Below are positions 54,247 through 63,196 of a stretch of DNA of 64,000 nt, one piece after another (the first letter of the stretch is position 1; each line of letters starts with the position of its first letter). The stretch is taken from positions 1-64,000 of the forward strand of contig JAZSPM010000205.1 of the NCBI GenBank assembly GCA_045537455.1, read 5' to 3'. The DNA is from Ornithomonoglobus_A sp045537455 (GTDB taxonomy: Bacteria > Bacillota > Clostridia > UBA1381). The position numbers and the translations under genes were made by a program. The notes under the pieces are model-generated. The model worked only from the letters and a program-made list of their open reading frames with translations, was not told the origin of the DNA and made no database searches.

Positions 54247-55515
54247 ATGCAGGAAATTAAAATTAATAATAATATTACATTAAAATATATACCTATGACA
54301 AAGCTGAAAACAACAACAGCAGGTGTTTTTATTCACAGACCGCTAAACAAAGAAGAAGCGTCAATGAATGCACTTCTTCCATATGTGTTAAGACGAGGCT
54401 GTAAGCTTTGCCCTGATACTGAATCAATTTCAAAATATCTTGAAAATCTTTACGGTGCTTCTATGACAGGAACAGTTATAAAACGTGGTGAAGATCAGAT
54501 TATATATTTTGATGCGGAAACCATATCGGACAAATATGCTGCCAACGGCGAAGAGCTTTTATCTGAGCTTTTGGAGCTTTTACTCTCAACTGCCTTTGAC
54601 CCTGTTGAGAACGATGGTGGATTTGACGAGGATATATTAAATCAGGAGAAGAAAAACGCTGTTGAAAGAATTCAATCGCTTATGAATGATAAGCGTACCT
54701 ACGCTTCAATTCGATGCGGCGAGGAAATGTGTGAGGGTGAAGCTTTTGCAATTTCACGTCTTGGTACGGTTGAGGAAATAGAAAAAATATCTTCAAAATC
54801 ACTTTACTGCTACTATAAATCAATGATAACATCATCACCGATTGACATTTATCTTTGCGGTGATACTGACATTGCAAAGCTTGAAGCAGTTATAAAAAAA
54901 TATATTCAAGGACTTGAATTTACAACTCCTAAGCTTCCGCAGACGAACCTCCTTAAAAAGTCATCGGCGGTTAAGAATGTTACGGAAGAAATGGATATAA
55001 CACAAGGTAAGCTTGCTGTAGGCTTTAGAACAAACATCTGCCCTACTGATGCAGATTATCCTGCACTGTGCGTTATGAACTGTGTGTTTGGTTCAGGTGC
55101 TCATTCAAAGCTTTTTAATAATGTAAGAGAAAAACTGAGTCTTGCCTACTACGCATCAACTCAGCTCGAAAAATACAAGGGCTTGCTTATTATAAATGCA
55201 GGTATTGAATTTGAGAATTTCCAAAAAGCATATGACGAGTCTCTTGCTCAGCTTGAAGAAATAAAGAACGGAAATATTTCTGAATTTGAATATGATTCAA
55301 GTATAAACGCACTTTTGAATGCACTTGAAAGCTATTATGACGATCAGAGATATTTGCAGAATTTCTATCTTGACGAATATATAACAGGCACAAACAGAGA
55401 TATCGAAACCGTAAAAGAACAGATCAAAAAAGTAACTATAGAGGATATAAAGCACGTAGCAGAAAAACTAGAGCTTGACACTGTTTATTTCCTCAAGGGT
55501 AAGGAGGTAAAATAA
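54247..55515 (+). CDS. ymfF: M16-family peptidase-like protein without zinc motif (YmfF-like)
   Basis: A 422-residue M16 fold. The inverted zinc motif HxxEH is missing: the equivalent helix reads LLPYVLRRGCKL. NVREKLSLAYYAST is the conserved second-domain block. It is therefore the non-catalytic half of a pair with the next gene, one base downstream. In Bacillus the paired ymfF and ymfH proteins have been associated with modification of elongation factor P. That role is taken from the family, not from this sequence. Confidence 0.85.
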   Translation: MQEIKINNNITLKYIPMTKLKTTTAGVFIHRPLNKEEASMNALLPYVLRRGCKLCPDTESISKYLENLYGASMTGTVIKRGEDQIIYFDAETISDKYAANGEELLSELLELLLSTAFDPVENDGGFDEDILNQEKKNAVERIQSLMNDKRTYASIRCGEEMCEGEAFAISRLGTVEEIEKISSKSLYCYYKSMITSSPIDIYLCGDTDIAKLEAVIKKYIQGLEFTTPKLPQTNLLKKSSAVKNVTEEMDITQGKLAVGFRTNICPTDADYPALCVMNCVFGSGAHSKLFNNVREKLSLAYYASTQLEKYKGLLIINAGIEFENFQKAYDESLAQLEEIKNGNISEFEYDSSINALLNALESYYDDQRYLQNFYLDEYITGTNRDIETVKEQIKKVTIEDIKHVAEKLELDTVYFLKGKEVK

Positions 55516-55516
55516 C

Positions 55517-56809
55517 ATGGAGCTTAAATTTTCAAAAAATGAACTTACCGGGGAAGAGCTTTATTACGGCGTGCATGATTCAGGCTTAAAGGTATATATT
55601 ATCCCAAAAAAAGATTATACTCAAAATTATGCAATATTTGGCACTCACTACGGGAGCGTGGATTCAAAATTTGTAGTTCCCGGAGAAAAGGAAATCACCG
55701 AAGTCCCTGACGGAATTGCACATTATCTTGAACACAAGATGTTCGACCAACCCGACGGCTCAAACGTTTTTGATAAATTCTCAAAATTTGGTGCAAACGC
55801 AAACGCATTCACTTCATTTAATATGACTGCATATCTGTTCAGTGCAACATCAAACATGAAAGAAAACCTTGAAACCCTTATGGACTATGTTCAAAGTCCG
55901 CACTTTACAGAAGAAAGCGTACAAAAGGAGCAAGGCATTATCGGTCAGGAAATAAAAATGTATGACGATAACGGCGATTGGAAAGTATTTTTCAATCTAT
56001 TAAACTGTCTTTATAAGGAACACCCTATAAGAACAGAAATTGCCGGAACTGTTGAAAGTATAAGTCACATAACTGCCGATTATCTTTATAAGTGTTATAA
56101 CACCTTCTATAACTTATCAAACATGACAATCGTTGTTGCAGGTGACGTTGAATCGCACAGTATTGCAAATATAATATCGGACTCAGTTAAAAAGAACGAA
56201 CCGTTTAACGAAGAAATAAAAAGAATATATCCGACAGAGCCAAAGGAAATTGCCTGTGAATATTTTGAGCAGAGTCTTAGTGTGTCAACACCGCTGTTCA
56301 TGATTGGCTTTAAGGATACGGATACAGGCTATTCAGGTGACAAGCTGTTAAAGAAAAATATAGAAGTCGAAATTTTACTTAGACTTTTATTTGGTAAAAG
56401 CTCTCCGTTATACAAGAGCTTATATGAAGAAGGTCTTATTAATTCAAACTTTTATTTTGAGTATACCATGCAGCCCGATTATGCATATTCTTCAATCGGA
56501 GGCGAATCAAAAAACCCTAAGCTTGTATATGAGAAAATTTTAGCGGAAATTGAACGAGTAAAAGAAGCAGGTATAAGCGAAGAAGATTTTGAACGTACTA
56601 AAAAAGTTCTTTGGGGGCATTATATTTATTCGCTTAATGATATAGAAGATTACCCTACTGAATTTTTAAGAAACAGCTTTATGAATATAGACTATTTTAA
56701 CTATGACAAGGTTTACAAAACAGTCACCTTTGAGGATGTAAAAAAGAGATTCGAGGAGCATTTCAAAAAAGGCTTTTCTGCTCTTTCAGTCGTTAATCCG
56801 ATTAACTGA
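55517..56809 (+). CDS. ymfH: M16-family zinc peptidase (YmfH-like)
   Basis: A 430-residue M16 peptidase with an intact inverted zinc motif HYLEH (69-73) and the downstream glutamate region EQGIIGQEIKMYDD. The C-terminal half has FGKSSPLYKSLYEEGLI. It is the active partner of the preceding protein, from which it is separated by one base. A strong AAGGAGG lies at the end of that gene. A hairpin terminator follows. Confidence 0.9.
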   Translation: MELKFSKNELTGEELYYGVHDSGLKVYIIPKKDYTQNYAIFGTHYGSVDSKFVVPGEKEITEVPDGIAHYLEHKMFDQPDGSNVFDKFSKFGANANAFTSFNMTAYLFSATSNMKENLETLMDYVQSPHFTEESVQKEQGIIGQEIKMYDDNGDWKVFFNLLNCLYKEHPIRTEIAGTVESISHITADYLYKCYNTFYNLSNMTIVVAGDVESHSIANIISDSVKKNEPFNEEIKRIYPTEPKEIACEYFEQSLSVSTPLFMIGFKDTDTGYSGDKLLKKNIEVEILLRLLFGKSSPLYKSLYEEGLINSNFYFEYTMQPDYAYSSIGGESKNPKLVYEKILAEIERVKEAGISEEDFERTKKVLWGHYIYSLNDIEDYPTEFLRNSFMNIDYFNYDKVYKTVTFEDVKKRFEEHFKKGFSALSVVNPIN

Positions 56810-56816
56810 TATACAA

Positions 56817-56843
56817 AAGGACGGTATCATTGATACCGTCCTT
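56817..56843. terminator. Bidirectional terminator
   Basis: A perfect twelve-pair stem (AAGGACGGTATC with GATACCGTCCTT) around a three-base loop lies between the converging M16 and esterase genes. T-rich sequence follows on both strands. Confidence 0.82.
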
Positions 56844-56852
56844 GTTGTTTAT

Positions 56853-57911
56853 TTAAAGCACATATTTTTCAAGAACCTCAAGCACAGCATCAGCCATAAG
56901 TCTAAATCCCAAATCATTAGGATGACATCCGTCTACCGTACCGTCTTTCCCATAAACACTGACTGCTTTTTTAATGTCTATAAAATACACATTTTCATCA
57001 CCACTATTAACTGCATTATTATATGTTTCAAGAATTACAGCTGTTCTTTCATCTCCACAAAACCATTTAGCGCACCTATACGGAGAATTCATCATTATTA
57101 TCGGTAAGTCAGGATGCTTTTCACGTATCATCTTGAACATAGGCTCATGTGTACTTTTCAGATGTTCAACATTTGGAGCATTATGGTCATAGTCATACAC
57201 AAAACAGCACATATCAAGATTTGCTATATATTCGGCTATTGCTTTTTCTCCTCTTGCACTTCCTGAAAAGCCAAGATTAATATAATCACAGTTAAGCTTT
57301 CTTGAAATCATTCCCTGATAGCTGTTTCCCGGTCTTGACGCACATCCGCCCTGTGTTATTGAAGAACCGTAATATACAATCGGCTTATCATTTATATATT
57401 TTCCTCCGCCCTGCAGTTTACTTCCCTTTTTAATTCCTATGTACACTTCCGTTACACTATTATACAATGGGAAATTAATTGTAATATCGTGCATATTTTC
57501 TTCGGTTTCAATATGTAATATTCCTTCAAATTCTTTTTTTTCTTCAACAGAAGGACGGTATACACCTACAAAAGTACTGTCTGCATACATATCAAAACCG
57601 CCCGAACCGGTAAATGGCATATGGTCCATTCTACAAACATCAGGGCGTTTTACCATTATCGCTATGTCATTCGAATCAGTCATGAAACGTACTCGTCCAC
57701 CTGCTGTATTTTTGCTAAGCGCAGCAACACCCTCGTTTGTATTTTTTGCTACATCTTCAGGAAGTCTTGAAAAAATCTTTCCGATTTCTTTATCGTATAA
57801 CCCATATAAATCAAACGGTTTTTCTTTCACATTATAAAAAACCATATCATCCTTTTCAAAGCTTTCCACTTTCATATTTTTATCAATTTCTTCTATGTTT
57901 AAATTTGGCAT
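56853..57911 (-). CDS. SGNH-family esterase with N-terminal beta domain
   Basis: A 352-residue cytoplasmic protein (no signal peptide). I chose the ATG at 57911, with GGAGG eight bases upstream. The N-terminal 165 residues are a beta-sandwich of the SGNH_hydro_N type. The hydrolase domain has block I as YYGSSITQGG, with probable nucleophile Ser184, and the DGCHPND block with Asp327 and His330. Relatives are sugar or carbohydrate acyl esterases. The Gfo/Idh gene upstream suggests a sugar-derivative pathway. The substrate is unknown. Confidence 0.82.
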   Translation of the reverse strand: MPNLNIEEIDKNMKVESFEKDDMVFYNVKEKPFDLYGLYDKEIGKIFSRLPEDVAKNTNEGVAALSKNTAGGRVRFMTDSNDIAIMVKRPDVCRMDHMPFTGSGGFDMYADSTFVGVYRPSVEEKKEFEGILHIETEENMHDITINFPLYNSVTEVYIGIKKGSKLQGGGKYINDKPIVYYGSSITQGGCASRPGNSYQGMISRKLNCDYINLGFSGSARGEKAIAEYIANLDMCCFVYDYDHNAPNVEHLKSTHEPMFKMIREKHPDLPIIMMNSPYRCAKWFCGDERTAVILETYNNAVNSGDENVYFIDIKKAVSVYGKDGTVDGCHPNDLGFRLMADAVLEVLEKYVL

Positions 57912-57940
57912 TTCCGCCACCTCCGCAGTATTTTTTTGCT

Positions 57941-57969
57941 ATTTTATCACATATTAGATATGTTGTCAA
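57941..57969 (-). promoter_or_regulatory. Esterase promoter with a palindrome in the spacer
   Basis: TTGACA (57969-57964), a 17-base spacer and TAAAAT (57946-57941) on the minus strand. A perfect inverted repeat, ACATAT-TAG-ATATGT (57949-57963), lies within the spacer, where a bound repressor would block polymerase. Confidence 0.7.
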
Positions 57970-57993
57970 TAAATTTCAGATAAAAAACCATTT

Positions 57994-59115
57994 TTAATAT
58001 ACTGCTTCTTCACTGTCACAGTCAAATGTGCAAAGAGGCTCATACGAAAAAGGTTCAGATAATCCTAAGCCTTTCAAATCCGCCACAGTATTTTGTGCTT
58101 CTGCCTCATACATTTTCCAGATAACTCTTAATCCCTGAAGGCTTGTTTCTCCGTTTGTGATAGGTTGCCAATCGTTTAAGACACAGTTTACAAAATGCTC
58201 AATTTCACCTTCGCTGCGCTTTCCTGCATTTTCATTTTTCCAAAGGATTTTAACGCTTTCTTCATCAGGGAAGCATACCACATCAGGATTTTCTTCAATA
58301 GGCGTAACTCTTTTCAGAAAAACAATCTGATTTTTATTTTTGCCGTCAGTACAGTAGCTTAGCGTACCCTTAGTCCCGTATATATCCACCTTGAATTTAT
58401 GAGTTGTACCTATTGCACCCCAAGTTCCTGTATGATATCCTAACGCTCCGCTCTCAAATTTAATAACAGCATGGCTTGTACCTTCCCTGTCCATCCAAGG
58501 AGTGCCTTTATTTGTTCCCATATGAGTTCCCGAAACTGGATTACCCAAGAAATACAGTAAAATATCAACATAATGACACCCATGACTGAAAAACTGACCT
58601 CCACCAAGTCCTTTACAATTCATCCACGCACCTCTTGTATCACGTGAAGGATTATAATGATCAGTATATACCGTCATCTGAAATACATCTCCGCAAATAC
58701 CCTCGTCCATTAATTCCTTAAGCTTTTTTATTTCAGGCCAATGACGCACAGGATATGCAGTCATAAGCTTTACATTATTCTCATTTGTCTTTGCAATAAG
58801 CGACAGTGCTTCATGCTCCTTTATACACAACGGCTTTTCCATAAGAATATGCTTTTTATTCTCCGCAAAAAACATTCCTACAGAATAATGCAGTCTGTGA
58901 GGAAGTGATATAAGCACCACATCAACATAATCAACCATTTCACGATAATCCAAAAAAATATTTTCCACACTCAGAATTTCTGCAGCCTTTTCCGCACGTT
59001 CTTTATCCAAGTCACAAACAGCACTCACCTTCACCTTACCATTGAGACTGTCAAACGCCGCCATATGTGCATTCATACTGATGTTTCCGCATCCAATAAT
59101 TCCAAATCTAATCAT
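57994..59115 (-). CDS. Gfo/Idh/MocA-family oxidoreductase
   Basis: A 373-residue NAD(P)-dependent sugar dehydrogenase. The N-terminal Rossmann domain has GIIGCGNISMNAH, AVCDLDKERAEKA and the catalytic MEKPLC block. The C-terminal alpha/beta domain contains GGGQFFSHGCHYVDILLYF, with the usual D-x-x-x active-site region. The substrate cannot be assigned; many relatives act on uronates, inositols or amino sugars. It is divergent from an AraC regulator and has its own promoter. Confidence 0.88.
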   Translation of the reverse strand: MIRFGIIGCGNISMNAHMAAFDSLNGKVKVSAVCDLDKERAEKAAEILSVENIFLDYREMVDYVDVVLISLPHRLHYSVGMFFAENKKHILMEKPLCIKEHEALSLIAKTNENNVKLMTAYPVRHWPEIKKLKELMDEGICGDVFQMTVYTDHYNPSRDTRGAWMNCKGLGGGQFFSHGCHYVDILLYFLGNPVSGTHMGTNKGTPWMDREGTSHAVIKFESGALGYHTGTWGAIGTTHKFKVDIYGTKGTLSYCTDGKNKNQIVFLKRVTPIEENPDVVCFPDEESVKILWKNENAGKRSEGEIEHFVNCVLNDWQPITNGETSLQGLRVIWKMYEAEAQNTVADLKGLGLSEPFSYEPLCTFDCDSEEAVY

Positions 59116-59158
59116 ATTTATTCTCCTTGACTTTAATTTGCATATATGCTATACTTTG

Positions 59159-59187
59159 ATTATACCTTACATATTCCGAAAAGTAAA
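59159..59187 (-). promoter_or_regulatory. Promoter of the Gfo/Idh gene
   Basis: TTTACT (59187-59182), a 17-base spacer and TATAAT (59164-59159) on the minus strand. The direct repeats at 59188-59222 adjoin the -35 on its upstream side. Confidence 0.55.
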
Positions 59188-59222
59188 TCAAAAAAATCAC
59201 CTGTTTGTTTAAAAAAATCACC
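59188..59222. promoter_or_regulatory. Tandem direct repeat, probable AraC-type operator
   Basis: Two 14-bp copies (59188-59201 and 59209-59222) read T, C or T, then AAAAAAATCACC. The period is 21 bp. They lie between the Gfo/Idh promoter and the AraC gene. The downstream copy runs up to the AraC ribosome site, so the regulator may also repress its own translation or transcription. Confidence 0.55.
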
Positions 59223-59237
59223 AAAGGAGGATTACTT

Positions 59238-60095
59238 ATGGTTTCCGTAAATGAGATAATCAGTGCATATAGATTTGATAATTTCAAATCACCTGTCACT
59301 TCGTGTATTGAAAAAAACGACTTTTGGCAGATTAAATATCTGCACAGCGGAAGTATGACGATTGATACAGACGAGCAAAGCTATCTCTTTCAAGCCGGTC
59401 AGCTTATAATAATCCCTTCCGATACAAAAATAACAATTACATTTGAAAAAAATACTGCACTTCATTATTCAATTATAAGCTTTCGATGCAACAATGCAGA
59501 TTTTCTGTATAAAATATCACCGACACCTATAACATTGCATGGGATTAATCAGATTAATTTTAATGATTTTGTATATACGGCAAGCAAAATATACTCCGAC
59601 AAAAAACAGTTAAATAATCACGACCCTATTCTTGAAGAATATCACCGTCATTTTTTAGAAACATTCTTAATGCGTATTTATTTTATCTACAACGGAAATA
59701 ATATTTTCCCTGATACATATAAGCCCGCAATAACATATAATGATGATATGTCATTATCAAAAACGGTCAGGGAATATATGGAAAACCACATAGAATGTGA
59801 CTTATCACTTGATATTCTTGCACACGAAACAGGGGTAAGCAAAAATACCCTTATGCGTAAATTCCGTGCAGATACCGGTCTTAGCATTATGCAGTATTTT
59901 ACAAAAATAAAAATCGAAAAAGCCGCAAATATGATTTGCGATACAGATTTATCTTTAAAAACTATTTCAGAGCAGTTAAATTTTCAAAGTCCCTCATATT
60001 TTTCCACAGCTTTCAAAAAGCAAATGGGGATTTCACCTCTTGAATTCAGCAAACGTTCTCTTAAATGGAAAGGTTGTCTGGCTGATTTCTGTTAA
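59238..60095 (+). CDS. AraC-family transcriptional regulator
   Basis: A 285-residue regulator. I chose the ATG at 59238, seven bases after AAAGGAGG. The N-terminal cupin-like sensor domain (about 1-150; YLFQAGQLIIIPSDTKI) is followed by a C-terminal double helix-turn-helix (about 185-280; LAHETGVSKNTLMRKFRA and ISEQLNFQSPSYFSTAFKK). It is divergent from the Gfo/Idh gene, which it probably activates through the 21-bp-period repeat. The inducer is probably a small sugar-like molecule. Confidence 0.9.
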   Translation: MVSVNEIISAYRFDNFKSPVTSCIEKNDFWQIKYLHSGSMTIDTDEQSYLFQAGQLIIIPSDTKITITFEKNTALHYSIISFRCNNADFLYKISPTPITLHGINQINFNDFVYTASKIYSDKKQLNNHDPILEEYHRHFLETFLMRIYFIYNGNNIFPDTYKPAITYNDDMSLSKTVREYMENHIECDLSLDILAHETGVSKNTLMRKFRADTGLSIMQYFTKIKIEKAANMICDTDLSLKTISEQLNFQSPSYFSTAFKKQMGISPLEFSKRSLKWKGCLADFC

Positions 60096-60100
60096 AGAAA

Positions 60101-60137
60101 AAATGAGCTATTTCACCCAAAGTGAAGCAGCTCATTT
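60101..60137. terminator. Bidirectional terminator between the AraC and pckG genes
   Basis: AAATGAGCT pairs with AGCTCATTT. An inner TTTCAC/GTGAA pairing lies within, and A-rich and T-rich flanks follow on both sides. Confidence 0.78.
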
Positions 60138-60153
60138 ATTTTTACATCTTCAA

Positions 60154-61926
60154 TTATTTAAGGTTTGCTTCAAGCTTTGCAAGCTCATCAGCCATTTCCT
60201 TAGGAAGCTTATCGCCAAACTGTGCGAAATACTCTTTAATGTTTTCAACATCTTCAAGCCATACTTCCTTGTCGATTGTAAGAAGTGCCTTAACATCTTC
60301 AACAGTCATATCAAGGTCTTTGATGTCGATGTCCTCAGCCTTTGGAACATAACCGATAGCACATTCATCAGCATCAACCTTACCTGCACATCTGTCAAGA
60401 ATCCACAGAAGAACACGCATATTATCACCGAATCCCGGCCACATAAAGTTATCGTTCTCATCTTTTCTGAACCAGTTAACGTGGAATACCTTCGGAGCCT
60501 TATCGCCAAGCTTCTTACCCATTTCCAACCAGTGGTTCCAGTATGTTGCCATGTTGTAACCAACGAACGGTTTCATAGCCATTGGGTCACGTCTTACAAC
60601 ACCAACTGCACCTGCAGCAGCTGCTGTAGTTTCTGATGCCATTGTAGCACCAACGAAAGTACCGTGAGTCCAGTCTCTTGACTGATATACAAGCGGAGCA
60701 CACTTAGCACGTCTACCACCAAATACAATAGCCTCAACAGGAACACCTGCAGGATTCTCAAATTCTTTTGAAATACATGGGCAGTTAACAGCAGGAGCTG
60801 TAAATCTTGAGTTAGGATGAGCAAGCTTGTTACCTTCAGCTGTGAAGTCAACGCCGTTTACTTCTGCACCCTTCCACTCTGTTGCATTAACAGGAGGATT
60901 CTTATCAAGACCTTCCCACCAAACTGTCATATCATCATTGTTGATTGCAACGTTTGTGAAGATAGTATTCTTCTTTGTTGATTCAAGAGCATTGAAGTTT
61001 GTCTTAACTGATGTCCCCGGTGCAACACCGAAGAAACCAGCCTCAGGGTTGATAGCATAAAGTCTGCCGTCAGGACCCTGTCTTAGCCAAGCAATATCAT
61101 CGCCAACTGTCCATACTTTGTAGCCCTGCTCCTTTAAATACTCAGGAGGAATAAGCATTGCAAGGTTAGTCTTACCGCAAGCTGATGGGAATGCAGCACA
61201 GATGTACTTAACCTCGCCCTGAGGATTCTCAAGACCAAGAATAAGCATATGCTCTGCCATCCAGCCTTCCTTCATACCAAGATATGAAGCAATTCTCAAT
61301 GCAAAACACTTTTTACCTAATAATACGTTACCGCCATAAGCTGAGTTGATTGACCAGATTGTTGAATCCTGTGGGAACTGAACGATATATCTGTCATCAG
61401 GATTTACATCCTTCTTTGCGTGCAGACACTTAACGAAATCAGCATCGTTACCTAACTGATCAATAACAGCCTTACCAACTCTTGTCATGATAGCCATGTT
61501 CAATACAACATAGATACTGTCTGTAAGCTCAACACCAATCTTTGAGAAAGGCGAACCAACAGGACCCATTGAATAAGGAATCACATACATTGTTCTTCCC
61601 TGCATTGCACCCTTGTAAAGAGCCTTTAGCTTTGCATACATTTCATCAGGAGCCATCCAGTTATTGATAGGACCTGCTTCTTCCTTTGTAGGAGTACAGA
61701 TAAATGTTCTGTCCTCTACACGGGCAACGTCATTTTCTGCTGTTCTGTGATAATAACATCCAGGAAGCTTATCCTGATTTAATTTAATTATTTCGCCTGT
61801 TGCAACAGCCTCTGCTCTTAAAGCTTCAAGCTGTTCCTCGCTTCCGTCAATCCATACTACCTCTGCCGGCTGACACATTTCAACCATTTCGTCAAGCCAA
61901 GCAAGTACTGCCTTGTTTTCTGTCAT
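60154..61926 (-). CDS. pckG: Phosphoenolpyruvate carboxykinase (GTP)
   Basis: A 590-residue GTP-dependent PEP carboxykinase. The P-loop region FPSACGKTNLAML, DDIAWLRQGPDGRLYAINPE (metal-binding region, named by its ends DDIAWLR and AINPE), NPEAGFFGVAPGT and GGRRAKCAPLVYQ are all family signatures. It interconverts oxaloacetate and PEP. In anaerobes it often runs toward oxaloacetate. Codon use is more biased than in most neighbours, suggesting high expression. It stands alone, with a promoter at 62011-62039. Confidence 0.95.
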   Translation of the reverse strand: MTENKAVLAWLDEMVEMCQPAEVVWIDGSEEQLEALRAEAVATGEIIKLNQDKLPGCYYHRTAENDVARVEDRTFICTPTKEEAGPINNWMAPDEMYAKLKALYKGAMQGRTMYVIPYSMGPVGSPFSKIGVELTDSIYVVLNMAIMTRVGKAVIDQLGNDADFVKCLHAKKDVNPDDRYIVQFPQDSTIWSINSAYGGNVLLGKKCFALRIASYLGMKEGWMAEHMLILGLENPQGEVKYICAAFPSACGKTNLAMLIPPEYLKEQGYKVWTVGDDIAWLRQGPDGRLYAINPEAGFFGVAPGTSVKTNFNALESTKKNTIFTNVAINNDDMTVWWEGLDKNPPVNATEWKGAEVNGVDFTAEGNKLAHPNSRFTAPAVNCPCISKEFENPAGVPVEAIVFGGRRAKCAPLVYQSRDWTHGTFVGATMASETTAAAAGAVGVVRRDPMAMKPFVGYNMATYWNHWLEMGKKLGDKAPKVFHVNWFRKDENDNFMWPGFGDNMRVLLWILDRCAGKVDADECAIGYVPKAEDIDIKDLDMTVEDVKALLTIDKEVWLEDVENIKEYFAQFGDKLPKEMADELAKLEANLK

Positions 61927-62010
61927 GGTAATATTCCTCCATTATTTCATTTATATATATTTGTTAATAGTTTAACATTGTTTCCTTTGTCTATACTATT
62001 CACATTTTAC

Positions 62011-62039
62011 ATTATACCATAATATCAAAAAAATTGGAA
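62011..62039 (-). promoter_or_regulatory. Probable pckG promoter
   Basis: TATAAT (62016-62011) and a weak TTCCAA (62039-62034) with a 17-base spacer on the minus strand. The 5' leader would be about 80 bases. Confidence 0.45.
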
Positions 62040-62129
62040 CAGTTTATTAAAAAAAAATTATATTTTTGGTGTTTCACTCATATTATGGCACTTTTATGTC
62101 GGTTTTTATAAATACTTTGCACAAAAATT

Positions 62130-62966
62130 TTAACGTCCTTTTGTAGGTGAAAAACCCATTTCTCTTTTAAATGCCGCCGAAAAATAGCTTTGGTTTGCAA
62201 AGCCGAGCTTTTCAGCGGTTTCCGTTACACTTGTACCTCCTTTTAGCAATTCTACAGCAGTTTTCATTTTAAGTGCAAGAAAATATTTATGAACGCTCAA
62301 GCCCGCATATTTATTAAATATACGCTTCAAGCTTGAAACACTCACATTGCAATGAGCAGCAATTTCTTCAACACTTAGACCCTCGCACATATGGCTATTC
62401 ATGATGCTTATAGCTTTTTTAAAAGCAATTGTTTCCGGCGTATAAAGCATTTCAGGACTGTCACTATCATCATAAAGAAGCAAGAATAACTGCGTTATGT
62501 ATGTCACAACCATTTGTGAATATGTTTTTGATGTATTAAAATATTTCATATACATCTGGCATGAATCATCTTTATCTTTATCTTCATACCATCTGTTTCT
62601 CATATATTCTATAAATGACATCGCAACATCTGTTTGTTCGTCTGACAGCTTAAAAACTTTCTTTTCAAAAAAGCTTATCAGCTCACCTTCAGCAAAAAAG
62701 CTGAATATCAGAACATTAACACCTTTTTCATCATCAACATGGAATTTATGCATTTCCATCGGACGGTGGAATATAATTTCGCCACCGGTAAGATTATATA
62801 TACGGTCATCTCCCGATACACATACTGTTCCGTCTATGACATACATACACTCCCAGAAATTATGTGTTTCACCGGAAAATGAATAACCTTTTTTAAAATG
62901 ATCTTCAAAAAGAGAACATATTTCTGTTATTTTTATATTGTTATTTATCTGATAAATATGCTCCAT
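62130..62966 (-). CDS. AraC-family transcriptional regulator
   Basis: A 278-residue regulator. The N-terminal cupin-like domain (about 1-150) contains IIFHRPMEMHKFHV, a block common in sugar-responsive AraC proteins. The C-terminal helix-turn-helix pair is about 175-275 (VEEIAAHCNVSVSSLKRIF and VTETAEKLGFANQSYFSAAFKR). It is not closely similar to the regulator at 59238. The target is unknown; the flanking pckG and nucleotidyltransferase genes are candidates by position only. Confidence 0.88.
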   Translation of the reverse strand: MEHIYQINNNIKITEICSLFEDHFKKGYSFSGETHNFWECMYVIDGTVCVSGDDRIYNLTGGEIIFHRPMEMHKFHVDDEKGVNVLIFSFFAEGELISFFEKKVFKLSDEQTDVAMSFIEYMRNRWYEDKDKDDSCQMYMKYFNTSKTYSQMVVTYITQLFLLLYDDSDSPEMLYTPETIAFKKAISIMNSHMCEGLSVEEIAAHCNVSVSSLKRIFNKYAGLSVHKYFLALKMKTAVELLKGGTSVTETAEKLGFANQSYFSAAFKREMGFSPTKGR

Positions 62967-63034
62967 TTTCCCTCACCGCCTTTGCAAAATGCATAATAAA
63001 TCCCAAAAACATATAAACGTGAACTATTTTTATA

Positions 63035-63063
63035 TTGACAACTGCGTTTTTATGTGGTACAAT
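63035..63063 (+). promoter_or_regulatory. Promoter of the terminal nucleotidyltransferase gene
   Basis: TTGACA (63035-63040), a 17-base spacer and TACAAT (63058-63063). The start site would be near 63070, leaving a leader of about 127 bases. Confidence 0.72.
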
Positions 63064-63121
63064 TATATCATAAAAATTCCCAAATGTAAAGAGGAATTTG
63101 ACTCTCAATAGCATTAAAATT

Positions 63122-63158
63122 GCTCGGCAAGGATAATTACCGGGCTTATTGCTGCGAG
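63122..63158 (+). promoter_or_regulatory. Structured 5' leader with two alternative hairpins
   Basis: CTCG-GCAA (63123-63130) can pair with TTGC-TG-CGAG (63149-63158), leaving a two-base bulge. Alternatively GCTCGG (63122-63127) can pair with CCGGGC (63140-63145). The two pairings compete for the same bases. I do not recognise a known riboswitch class. Confidence 0.3.
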
Positions 63159-63196
63159 TTAAATAAATGTTCATTTAATTGAGAAAGGATTTTAAC

